Source: Symbiotaphrina buchneri
Lineage: Eukaryota > Ascomycota > Symbiotaphrinales > Symbiotaphrinaceae
Direction of reading: 5' to 3'
Length of the DNA stretch: 64,000 nucleotides
NCBI GenBank assembly: GCA_001599915.1
Contig: BCIG01000007.1
Location: forward strand, 372,001-436,000
This document shows, piece after piece, positions 1 to 10,941 of this stretch. Numbering within the stretch: position 1 is the first letter of the stretch; every line of letters begins with the position of its first letter. The translations under genes and the position numbers were made by a program. The notes under the pieces were generated by a model. That model ran no database searches and had not been told where the DNA came from. It was given only the letters and a program-made list of their open reading frames with translations.

Positions 1-3000
1 AGGCAAGGGTCAGCTCCGAGAGATAACAAAATGTGGGATTGGTTCAGTACATACTCTCCCGTTCCGAATTTTGAATCCACGACCCGGTCCACTTCAGAAC
101 CCATCTCCAGCCATAATGTCAAGATTTTGGGCAAGGTCTGGAAAACATACTTGGCGCCGAATGCTAACGACCTCAAGAATTCAGAAATGACCAGCTTTGC
201 GGTCTCGCCGGTTACACTGCACACATTAGCAACGTATACTGTTCGAGGAAGACATTGGCTGCTGACGACGACGTTGCTTGCCGGTGGGGAGGCAAAGCCT
301 TATCCGAGTCTAAGAGCTTGTTGTAGTGCTTGCCTAAGTAATAGTGTCCTTTCTCCCAGCTATAGATATTAGCTACGCACTTGCTTGAGAAGTGCAAAAT
401 CCTTCTCCATACCGGTTGTACGCATTTGCAGCATCTTGGTACTTCTTGCCGAGGGCTTGTGACTGAGTCTGCCCAGCAGTGTCAAGCCATTTTGCAAGCA
501 GAAGATGGGCCTATTACGGTAATCAGACAAAGCATAAATCAGGATGAAGATGCGGCACGTACTCTCGCCGTTAAGAGGTTGTGTTGACGTTGCCATTTTT
601 CATCACCAGCATCCTCAATATTTTCATTGTGAGAACTGAATGCCTTCACTGCGATAGCTCCTTCCAGACTTTGAATAGCTTTCCTGTGATGCCCTTCCTT
701 CCAGAGCAACCGAGAATGCTCTATCGTCGCAGATACATCTCCCAATTGTGACGCATGCAAGACGGCATTGAAGGCTTGGTGGATGAAGCTGGCTTTCCGG
801 GCCAGTCTGGCACTAGTCAACCAAGCCTGGGCGATATCACTTGTGGTAAAATCAAGACTGTATGTATGAATCAGTTCAACGCTCCCATAATACTATGGAC
901 CACGCACCTTGATAGTTGCATTACTGCTCGCCTGAGACCCAGAAGATACTGCTTGTTCGCAGGGAAAGCACCGATTACTTGGAGTCGCCGGCCCAGACCT
1001 CCCAAGACTGATTGCCGGTCACCCTCTTCACTTTGCTTGGCTCCGCTGATGGCCTCCACTTCCGTAAGCACGTGCAGTTGCAGTAAAGTGTCATGAGCTG
1101 CCTTTATGGATGCTGTTGAGGTGAATGAAAGGTTACTTGCAACACCATGTCGGATACTAGTCAAGATGTCCAGAAATTGCGAATTTTCTTTGTGGTGCAA
1201 TGCGAGAAGTGCACGGCCCACGTCGATATTGAAATCAGCTCCTGAAAGTGCGGAAGACCGGTTCAGATATTTTTCGAGAAGCCTCCATTTACCTGTCACC
1301 CAGGAAGCTTCGACAGCAAAGGGTAGTAAAGCAGGTGCGGTGACATTCCCACGGCTGAGCCCCTCAATCTGGTTCAGGAGGACTTCTGCTTCTTCGTTAG
1401 TAAGTGAACCTGTCAGCTGAGAAGCCCTCGATACTTGCCGTGTTGTCCAGATTCCCTCAGGCAGGTGAGAAGATTGACTTGTACTTCGACGTCCTCAGGG
1501 TGTTTTGCAAGCAGTAGTTCATACCAACTTTGAGCGGCAGTCCATCGGGCAGCTTTGCGGTGCTCTAATATCTGCTGATCAACGTTGAGAACATGTAGAT
1601 GAGCTGAAATTCCTTCAATCCCGTCAGGTTCATCAATTTGCTGGTAGATGTCTTGCAGCCGTTCAAACAGGGGTTCAATATCCGCGGCCCTGTTGGATGA
1701 TCTCGCTTCCTTTTGCTGCCGAATGTACTGTTCCCAGTAGAATAAAGCTCGAGCAAACGACTTGCATTCGACAGCGCGGGTGGATATGACATTAGCCGGG
1801 ATGGACGACACTATGCGCTCCACAGCAGATATTTGTGCATCCTCTATTGACTCTTCAAGATCCCCCGCTGACCGTACCCCACGACCTTGAGCATGTCGTC
1901 CATTAGCGATTTGCTTCTTCTTCTCCTGCATCCACCTTAAGAGGTAATCTAAGACACCGAAAACGCTCTATTGAAATCAGTGCGAGCTCGTAACAAACGA
2001 GACGGCGGGCGGTTTACTTCACTGCAAAGCTTCAAGTTTTCTTTCTGTGCTTGAGTGTAATTGAGTGGTTGGCGTTCGAGGACCGTAAGGAACTCACGTC
2101 CGACTTCAGCAATTGATTTGTCCGCCCCTCCGATCACCACATTCAGGGCAACGTAAGGCAGGAGGAAGCTTGCGATTGATATGTCCTGGGCCCTAATAAT
2201 GCGACTCAATACTGGAAATATCAAACGGACGTTGTCACCGCTGCCTTTTTGGAGCAAATCAAGGACAAACATCCTAAGCCATGTACCATGACTGATGTCA
2301 GGAGAATATATGGGGTATGAGCATGGAGGCTCTGCTGTAGGAGCTGTGATAACATATTTAGACGTCAGGAAAGGCGTGAGGATGTTCCTTGTACCCTCAG
2401 GGAGTGCGACCCATCTTCGGTAGTTTGTATTTGCGTCCGCATCACGCAGCCTGAACGTCGCAACAGACCGAAGATCACAGAACGTCAACAGCTCCTGCAA
2501 GGCGTACGCAAGAAACCCCTGAGCCCTAGGATTAGCAGAAAGGAAGGCTGTCACCAATATATTTTGGATGAAATGAAGTAAGAACTCGATGGTCTCGTCA
2601 GCTTTCTCAAAGTTTGAAAGGACCAAAACATCGCTCCTTTCGCGCACCGCCTCCACTCTGTTAGGATCCAAACAGCCGATGGTACCCAAACACTGACAAG
2701 ACAGGCACGCGATATCAGATCTTGACTCGTTGAATTTCATGCACACATCCAACAATGACCGTGAGAGCTGACCAACAATCGCGTCAGGTTGTTCACTGAT
2801 GGCCGATTCTTGAAGATAATCTTGGTGCAAACGCAGAAAGGGAAGGAGCTCTAGAAGAGCCTGGGAGACAACTGTTGCATTTTCATGCTGGCACCTTTGG
2901 TTGAAGCCCTGAAATTCTCGTTTCAAATCACTATGCGCTTTGAGCTTTTTGAGTTCCAAATCCAGCTTCGAAAGCAATGGTATCGATTCGAGGGATGGTA

Positions 3001-6000
3001 AGCTGTAGATGTTATCAAGTATCAAGTTGCTGTGATCTCTTGTGATCGCCGTCAGTATGCGGTGAGCGAGTTGCTGCGTGCTGGGGCGAAAAGTGTGCCA
3101 ATTCTGCACGACAATAGAGAAGGTAGATTCAAGCAAGTTCGGAATATCATCTTCATTTTGTGAAGTGATCATGGTCGCCCAGGCTTCGAATGCTTGGTCG
3201 CGCAGCTCTGGGGCATTCAAAGCCGAATGTAAACAAGCACAGATCTGCTTTGAGTCAGTAACATTCTTATAGGAAGCACCTGAACTTCAAACCTGCGGAA
3301 TGCTACTGCTGATGTGGCTAGTAGCGATTCTTATCATTTCTTCTATTGCAAGCAGGCATCTTCTTTTTTCAAGGATGGACTGTAGGTCTCGCACATCGGT
3401 GATAATATTTGAAAAATGCGCCATGATTCCGAGAGCGTGCGTTTCAAAAAAGTTCCCTAGTACCACTGACCGTTTAGGCTCAACCCTTGTTCCGGGTCTT
3501 CGAGTGCACATCATTGCCAGGAAATAGATAGCTTGATGTACCTGCGACCGGTTATTTACCAAAGACGGCGAGGGGCAGAATTACCAACCCTTGGTCTCTT
3601 GCTGTCGTCTGCCTCCCCAGCTGCTTTGAGGAGTTCGCAGAGAATTTCAATCGGCTGACTTCTCAGAAGCTCTGAGAGATCGGTCTCGCTGAACTCGGAA
3701 CTAATACCCCGAAGAAGAAGAATCGTAGTAGCCTCAAGATCTGCCGATGGTTGCACAAGCAATATAGCGAGAATTGCTGCCATATTTGATGTCTTCATAC
3801 ATAGAGACCATACTGTCGTACCGCGACCACAAGCTTGGGCTATTCTTTGGACTATGTCGGCTTTCCTATATAGGACCAGATAGGGTAAGGTATGTACTTG
3901 AGTGTGTACTAGGAAGTCTGACACTGATAGGCCCAGCAGTTCTGATAAGTGCTGAGCGATCTGAGGCCTCGTGTGTAAGTCTTTCACCACTGATACGGCA
4001 AGACTGCGCCAAAACGGCCGAAGAAGATGTCTTAGCTGTAGTGTAGATGACTGAGATAGTCTCAGAAGCTTTAATCGCCGGTATCAGCATTGACCTTGCC
4101 ATCGACGAGGAGGACCAACCTCATTGACTGCTGCACCATAAAGAAGAGGGTTCGGATGGCCGAGATATTCCACAAGGCGAAGGAGTACAAGGTTGAGCTG
4201 CGCATCCTTCGATGATCTGGTAGTAACAGGATCAATAACGTTCCTGCTTCTGAAGTGCTTTGAACATACTGAGCGATCTGACCCCACGCCAAAATGCATG
4301 TCTCTTGGAGCGACAGTTCCTTGGCTTCCGTCAGGGTACGTAAAAAGTCCAAGACCAACAGCTGGTTTGTTTGCAGAGTATCTTCGTCGAGCGTTGCGCG
4401 CAGAAAGACAGGGATGGCACGCCTGTTAGGTTTATTAATGATTATTAATGAAAGCAATCGGCATTGAGATAAAGATCCTACCCTGCAGCAATACGGAGCT
4501 CTCGATGAGAGCTGCGGAGGCATTGTAGACACCACTGACCGACTGGTGAACGAGAAAGATTTAGCTGTTGGGGGGACTCGGTGTGGAGAGCAAGCCTTCG
4601 TAGGGCAATCAGAGCATGAACCCGTGGTTTAATCAGCCTTTGAGTGAGTGGGAGCTGTACGAGGTCGTATAGTTTCATGAGTATTGCGGCACAGCTCGAG
4701 CCATTCCACGGATGACTGGACATGCTTTCATCGCGCGGCTGGGAGCACACAGAGCATACGCCCCTCTCGCGTCTAGAGGCCTTCTGGGTACAAAACGTAC
4801 CAGTAGCGGCACATGCCAGGTTGCCAGTGCTAGAGATTACCCTGCACTGGTCCTCTTCTGACAGTTGCAGAAACGTATGACTGCACCATGTCAGAATCTA
4901 CAAGACGACTAATGGACCTCGGTCGTTCGGAATATTGACTCACGTAAGGATTGAAGGTTCAGTCTCAGCATTGTCACCGCTCGATCCGACCATGACTGAC
5001 TCGATAGCTGCCGCAGATTCAATGGGGAAACCCTGACTAGCATCTGGGGAAGTCCTTTGCTTCTTTTGCGGATGAGCCTCCGCAGTGCCGTCCATTGCAT
5101 GAACGTCCGCTGCGACTTTTCTCATTTGCATACGTAGACGAGGAGAGGATATGTCAGCGGATGTGGCATTGAGGACGGAGCTTGATTTTCTCGAGAGCGG
5201 CCCTTCAAGGACACTGATTTGGGAAGTTAAGAAGTCCACAACAAGCTATAGACACTTAACAGGCGCGTGAAACGGTCGATGGATACTCAACATACCTCAA
5301 TATCTTTTGTGGCAGAGACCAAAATCTCCTTATTGGAATTGAGTTGCAAAAGCTCCGGCAAAAGAATATCTTTCGCTAGTCTAGTTGTGAGACTCGACGA
5401 CTTGCACATTTGAAGGATATCGAGAAGAATCGAACACAAGGTTTCTTGAGCTTCCGTCCCAAACATCCGCAACTTAGATTGCAGAATAAACTGGAGGACC
5501 CTGCCAACGATGTTGACAAGAGAGCTATGACCGAAGCTGGGCATCTGACCCTTAGAGATCCACAATGCACATTTCTGTAGAGTTGATAAGTACAGAGGGA
5601 GCTGAAGGGAAAGATATCGTCGATTCTCCACAGACGTGTGGTCTTCGGTGAACGTGGACCAAAGCTGGCCAAGACAATTATACATCCATGGCTGATATAG
5701 TCTTACATATGACAGAGCAACATCATGACTGCAGTCGTGTTGTGCTATCGAACAAAAAGCAGAGATAACATAGAGTGTAATGAACCAAGCATGACAGCAA
5801 TCTCTCACTGCAACCCTGCATCCTTTGCAGGACTCGATGCAGCCGTAGTCGGCGAGGGACCAGGGAGCGAGGTGAAGAACCTGGGGTATCAGTGAAGGAG
5901 CAGAAACCTCCACATCCGAATTGTGGGATCCAAATACAATAAGAGAAGCTGTATAGATTCCGTAAGCATCAGACAACAACAATCGGATCCATTAAAATGA

Positions 6001-6672
6001 TTTCGCTCGCTGGGGCCACAACTCACAATCTACACATGCCCTCAAATAGGCCGAAATTTTTGCGAGCAGTCCATAGTTGTCCGTCGACCTCGCAGTTTGG
6101 GCCAGGACTACGTTCAAGACTTCTGCACAACGTGCTGGAAGGCCGCCCCCGAAAACAGGAGTCATGCATTGTAACAATTTGGGGATCAGCCAGAGAATAA
6201 GAAGTGGCCGGCATTTTGTTGTATGGGCAGCGTCCTCAAACGCACAGAATAGTACATCTGGATTCTGCTGGACCACTAGCCGCACGACAGATAACGCTTT
6301 CAACGCTCTCTCATATAGCTGAGGGAGCGGCAAGCCGGGGCCACTAGGAAGTTTGCCCAAGCCCGCCTGGACACATACAACGAGAAGCTTCTGGTTAACC
6401 TTCAAGTCCGGCTCGAGCACGTTCTGCACAGTGCTCGAGCCGTCGCTGTCCAATATCTCTTGCAGAAGCTGATCAAGGCTTCCTTGCAGACCCCGTGAAG
6501 CTCCATCGCTGGCAACGAAACCTTGCACTATTTGGGCAGCAAGTGTGGAAGTTGGCGGTTCTCCCATCTCTTGACGTTCCTTTGCAGGGCTTTGCCATTC
6601 CCTGCGATCTCCCCTGGTCGGCGCCATCATGCGATTGCTGAGAGACGCGCTCAAGGGGACACACTTAGCCAT
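1..6672 (-). CDS. uvsB: ATR/Mec1-family checkpoint kinase, N-terminal and middle part (partial)
   Basis: This is the phosphatidylinositol-3-kinase-like protein kinase that senses RPA-coated single-stranded DNA at stalled forks and starts the S-phase checkpoint (ATR in animals, Mec1/Rad3 in yeasts, UvsB in Aspergillus). The ATG is at 6672-6670. The start region contains PPTSTLAAQIVQGF, like UvsB N-termini. Long alpha-helical HEAT-type sequence follows over several exons. A UME (NUC010) segment lies near 3560-3990, with HTRPQIAQHLSELLGLSVSDF and LPYLVLYRKADIVQRIAQA. FAT-domain sequence lies near 1413-1931 (EGISAHLHVLNVDQQ, WTAAQSWYELLLAKHPED) and again near 1-400 (WEKGHYYLGKHYNKLL, then YVFQTLP close to base 150). 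The kinase and FATC domains should lie beyond the left edge. Intron 1 starts with gtgagt after codon T at about 5989. The family assignment is firm. Internal exon ends were not all checked. Confidence 0.92.
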
Positions 6673-7077
6673 TGAACCCCATACTGACGCGTAGATGCTG
6701 CTGTCTGGCTGGAGTTTGGGCTGGAGCGCGCTCGGGCAGGAACGAGATCAGGTGACGAGCGCCTTCAGAAAAGATGGCAGTATGCAAAGCTCCATGATCC
6801 GAGCGCCAAGTTGTGTGCCCCTATGGTCTCTTACCTGCCGAGCTGCCTACAGACGTTCTAGTTGCCGAAATCTTAGGAAGTATCACCCGCAGGGCCACTT
6901 TCCACAGTTGTGCAATCAACAGTAGCCCGGCTGAAGTCAGGCATGATACCTAATAGTGCGAGGCTCAGGTGCTGAATTTGTCGTCCCTACGCACCACACT
7001 TTTCCTCTACTGGAGTCTCTAAAATCCGAGAACCTCTAAGGATCTGTCTATATATCTTCCATCAGGTCAGCCAAGCT
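6673..7077. promoter_or_regulatory. Divergent promoter region between the ATR gene and tad2
   Basis: About 400 bases separate the start codons of two genes that point away from each other, so both promoters and 5' UTRs must lie here. I see no clear TATA box or long repeat. Assignment as a shared promoter is inferred from position only. Confidence 0.6.
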
Positions 7078-7902
7078 ATGGAAGCAAGGACGAGCCTGGA
7101 ATCGCTGGACTATCCAGTACCCACAGTCGAGAATGAATATCATAAGGGATTCATGAAGGAGGCACTTGCAATGGTCGCCCACCTTGTCCATAAATTGAGC
7201 TATCCTGCTGAAACTTTCTCTGCAGGCTGAGCATGCCTTAGCCTCTGACGAGACTCCGGTGGGCTGTGTCATTGTGCACCAGTGGAAAATCATAGGCCGT
7301 GGGATGAACGACACGAATAGATCCATGAACGTACGTCCAGATGACGCCAATAGAAAGTCTCTTTCTCATTGCTTGCATTTGTCTCGGATGGCGGGCCAAC
7401 GTATTGATTTGTCTTAGGGTACTAGGCATGCCGAATTTGTTGCCATCAATGAAATCCTCAAGGTGTACCCTCAGAGCATCATCGAAGAATCTGATCTTTA
7501 TGTCACGGTGGAGCCTTGTATCATGTGCGCTTCGGCGCTCCGTCAATTCAGGATCCGTAGCGTGTACTTTGGCTGTATCAATGATAAATTTGGCGGGACT
7601 GGAGGGGTACTTGCCATCCATACGGAGTCAGTCAGCTGCCCTCGTCTCCCCTGTCTTCTGCTAAGCATTTCTGGGACCTGCTAGTCCGAACATCGAACCG
7701 TCCTTTCCTGCGGTTGGAGGAATCTACCGGGAGGAAAGTATCATGTTGCTCAGACGCTTCTATGTACAAGAAAATGAGAAAGGTATTTGTGCTTGGATTT
7801 ATAAGAAAGATTCTTGCATGGTCACTGACTGGGGTAGCTCCGGTGCCGAAACAAAAAGGGACAAGGGAGTTGCGGACGGAAATACCACCGCTCGAAAAAT
7901 GA
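7078..7902 (+). CDS. tad2: tRNA-specific adenosine-34 deaminase catalytic subunit Tad2
   Basis: Tad2 is the catalytic half of the Tad2/Tad3 enzyme that converts A34 to inosine in the anticodon of tRNAs. Five exons (7078-7173, 7226-7330, 7418-7626, 7685-7782, 7838-7902) join in frame to about 190 aa. The cytidine/deoxycytidylate-deaminase fold is plain: FMKEALAMAEHALASDETPVGCVIV, then the zinc and proton-shuttle motif TRHAEFVA (exon 3) and the second zinc motif EPCIMCASALRQF. The C-terminus, APVPKQKGTRELRTEI, is typical of the family. The start at 7078 gives a short leader before the conserved helix; the internal ATG at 7153 is also in frame. Intron 1 has the weak donor gtcgcc, but only this splice restores the conserved helix. 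The gene is divergent from the ATR gene and convergent with the complex I gene. Confidence 0.93.
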
Positions 7903-8400
7903 TTCTTACACGCTGCCCCTGAGTACGTCCTCATAATGGGAAGTGAGTTGAATGAAAAGTCGTCATGAACACCTATGCCAGCAGCGGAGCAGTTCATGGG
8001 CAGCTTTGCAGAGTTACATTTGTGCCAAGCTGGGGCCGGATTGGAAATATATGGCCACCGGCACGTGAACGACGGGGCCCGCTGGTCGGACAGTCAAGAG
8101 GCTGCCTCCCTGAAACAATTGGTCGACAACAGGCCGGAAGGGCTTCATTCTCATGGGGGCTTGGTTCTATAAGGGCATGAAAGCTTGCTAATTTCATGCA
8201 AACGACACCGCTCTTCCTCAACTCAAGAGAACCCGGCCGGACATTGATGATTGACTCTGGTGAAGTATCGCAATGGCCACATGGAAACAGGCGTCGGCAC
8301 ATGAACTCTTTTCCAGACGTCGTGGTCCTGAAGAACAATACAGACAATCAAACCGTGTTTCCAGTACCATGATGTCCATGGTACGAGTGCGACCACACGA
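7903..8400. other. Intergenic, between two convergent 3' ends
   Basis: This stretch should hold the 3' UTRs and terminators of tad2 (+) and the complex I gene (-). The short open frames in it have no recognisable motif and overlap one another. No repeat was seen. Confidence 0.6.
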
Positions 8401-9194
8401 TCATGACTTTGCGTTTCCAGTCCGCTCCTCTTCCAGTTCTCGTTCAGCTTGTTGGTAATATTTGGCGGTATCAACTCCGTGCTGTACAGCATTAGCCAAT
8501 CATCGAAGACATATATCGTGGCATTCCATACATGGTTATGATTAGCAAAATTGAACCAGGGGATGACATGCAACCATAGCCCCGAGTATCTCGAGTTTCT
8601 TGAAGCCACGCCTTGCATGTAGGGAGATAGACTTGAGACTCCATAGAGCGGCTCCCCGCGCTTGACTTTGTCTACCATTTCACGCATATCCATGTCCAGT
8701 TCGCGTTTATTCTCCTCAAACCCATAGAATCGGCCTGTGTAGGAAGTTTGCTTAGCCATATGGAACATAAGTCCAAAGGAGTAAAAAGATATAGGCAGAC
8801 GCACTGATTGACCGTTCATACATCATTAAGAAGCCGGCGCCCGCACCCAGAGCACAGGTCAAGCGCATGACAGGAGCAAAGCCACCCTTTCCGACGTGGG
8901 ATGGAGATACCCGTTCCCATAAGAGCAGCAACGCTGGCCCGAAGGCTGCTACTCCAGCACCTGCAGCCCAGTCGCTAGGTCTCGAATACCGGATCACCCG
9001 CTTGAAATGCCTGAAACCGGATCAGTTCCGATATGCTACTGTCACTTCCCACGGGGTCCACATACGGATCACTGTCAATCAACTATCGACCGTCAATTCC
9101 ATTGAACCGGCAAGGGAAATTGAAGAAGGGTCCTTACCGGATAATCAGTTTTCAACTGCTTCGTGGGCACAAAACGCCTCTGAGTATCCGTCAT
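8401..9194 (-). CDS. NADH:ubiquinone oxidoreductase 20.9/21 kDa accessory subunit (complex I)
   Basis: This is a fungal accessory subunit of mitochondrial complex I in the inner membrane. Exons join to a protein of about 185 aa that begins MTDTQRRFVPTKQLKTDYP. It continues with the family signatures PLIDSDPHFKRVIRYSRPSDW, GKGGFAPVMRL, FYGFEENKRELDMDMREMVD and MQGVASRNSRYSGLWLH. It ends HGVDTAKYYQQAERELEEER. One or two hydrophobic helices lie in the middle (AAFGPALLLLWE and LTCALGAGAGFLMMYE). Exon 1 is 9138-9194. Exon 2 is only 17 nt (9066-9082). Exon 3 starts at 9010, followed by a gtgcgt donor near 8815 and a gtatgg donor near 8530. The gene shares a short upstream region with csm3. Confidence 0.94.
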
Positions 9195-9512
9195 TGTGGC
9201 GCAAGATGCAAGATCATCTAATTGCACGCTGCTTTGCACGCTCACTCGATCGAACGACGTTTGGAGGATTCGCTTGAAGCACGACTGTGGTCAAGTGTGG
9301 CTAAACCCGGGCGAGCCACCGTTGAGGCTGGTGCTACGGAAAGGCTGACATAAGGATAAAGTACGGAGCACAGAGTACCGCACGTAGCCTTAGTGTGGCA
9401 CATGACTTTCGCGTCACGATCGCGATGCTGGCGCGTCTCCATTTTCGAGACAGCTTCAGCAAGGAGGACACGACCAGTTTCCCCGGTCGGACAGCTTCCT
9501 TGGCCGCCCATC
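9195..9512. promoter_or_regulatory. Divergent promoter region, complex I subunit / csm3
   Basis: Only 318 bases lie between the two start codons. The region contains one copy of a TACGGAG-type motif near 9361. A shared bidirectional promoter is inferred from the spacing. Confidence 0.55.
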
Positions 9513-10524
9513 ATGGACATCATTGAGAATTTGTTCGATTCGGAAGGCGAGGCCAGCCGTTCTGCCAACACCAGTAGAACGCACAATGCTAGCGCCGCTG
9601 CTCATCTGAGCCAAAATGCGAGAACAGCAATGGGGGCGGACAAGCTGGGAATCGATGAGGAGGTCAAGGTTACCCGGACCAAGAGAGTTCATGTCAAACT
9701 GGACGAGCCAAGGTAAGAACTTTCACGATTGTTCAACGGCGAGGTACCTGATCAAATCAGGCTTCTCTCACAGACTGGGATCCCCAAACTTCGTAAAATC
9801 GCCCGGGACAGATTCAAGTTCAAGGGCAAGGGCAGTGAGGTGGGCAAGCATGTTCCACCGAGTGTCTACGCGGGATCTAACCCATCTGCTTGTGCACCAG
9901 TACAAAGATCTCGCCAGGTTGCTCAATTGCTATCAGCTCTGGCTTGATGATCTCTATCCGAAGGCAAAGTTCGCCGACGCTCTTCAAATCGTCGAAAAGC
10001 TTGGTCACAGCAGGCGTATGCAGACCATGAGGCGAGCTTGGATCGACGAAGGCAAACCGCAGCCATCGACAGATGCGTCGGCAGATGAGATGCCTGCGGT
10101 ATCCGGTCAAGCAAGAATTGACAGCTCCAATGAGGAAAGCAGGGGTGATCAGGTTGGGAGCATAGCTCTCGCAACAGTTGAGAACGGTAGTAGTCTTCAA
10201 AGGCCACAGACGCCGCCTTCGAACGATGCTCACCCAGACGAACTATACGACGCTACACCCAGGGCTGCTAGCCATGCTACAACGTCCCAGCCCGGGCATC
10301 AAGATCATAGTGGAAATGAAGTGTCTCTCTTCGTGGAAAGCGTTGAAGACCATACAGGTCAACCTCACGATGATGAGCTCGATGCTCTTTTGGCGGACGA
10401 GGCAGATCTTTCCACCCCGGTTAGCAATATACCAATCTCGAAAACTTCAGCCGAAACCTTTGGGACAAACGACAACAACGATTTCCGTGACGAATGGGAG
10501 GCTATGGATGATTTGGAGTACTAG
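9513..10524 (+). CDS. csm3: Csm3/Swi3 (Tipin) replication fork protection protein
   Basis: Csm3/Swi3 forms a complex with Tof1/Swi1 (Timeless-Tipin) that travels with the fork, stabilises paused forks and helps relay the ATR signal. Three exons (9513-9712, 9761-9839, 9901-10524) give about 300 aa. The conserved Swi3 domain spans roughly residues 67-140: LLSQTGIPKLRKIARDRFKFKGKG, then LARLLNCYQLWLDDLYPKAKF, then IVEKLGHSRRMQTMRRAWIDE. The last 160 residues are acidic and low in complexity and end DEWEAMDDLEY, which is usual for the family. Intron 1 uses gtaaga and intron 2 uses gtgggc. The ATG context and the short acidic N-terminus (MDIIENLFDSEGE) support the start. The gene lies about 2.8 kb from the ATR gene, a functional partner. 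Confidence 0.93.
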
Positions 10525-10941
10525 TCTCTCTAGACAGCATAGCGCCGGCGTTTAGAATCTGCGTGTCAATGAGACGGTACCTGAAAATAATTCCATCTGT
10601 GTGAAAGTAAAACTTGTTGTTCAGTCACTCCAAATTGATTTTTGCTTGTAAGCAAGATACGATTATCAGCAGCCACACCTTGACTGCGGAATAGGAAGGG
10701 TACGAATACATAAGGTACCTTACGGTATGTAAGCTGTGTACCTACCTTACCTACGAAGATAACTCCAGTGGTTTTCTCGGTTAAGATCAGCACCTTATGC
10801 ACGTCATACGCGGCAAAGGCGGTCTGGTCGACCCTCAAAAGGTGTCATTCAGATGAGAGCTTTTGGACCTGTTTTCCGGATCAAGGGTGGCTCCAACAGC
10901 GTGATCATATCAGTGCTGTGGCACAGCCCCCTTTTGCGGGG
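10525..10941. other. Intergenic with TACCTTA-type repeats
   Basis: This is the csm3 3' region and the ski2 promoter. Bases 10711-10755 hold clustered copies of the TAAGGTA/TACCTTA motif seen between other genes of this window. No gene was seen. Confidence 0.6.
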
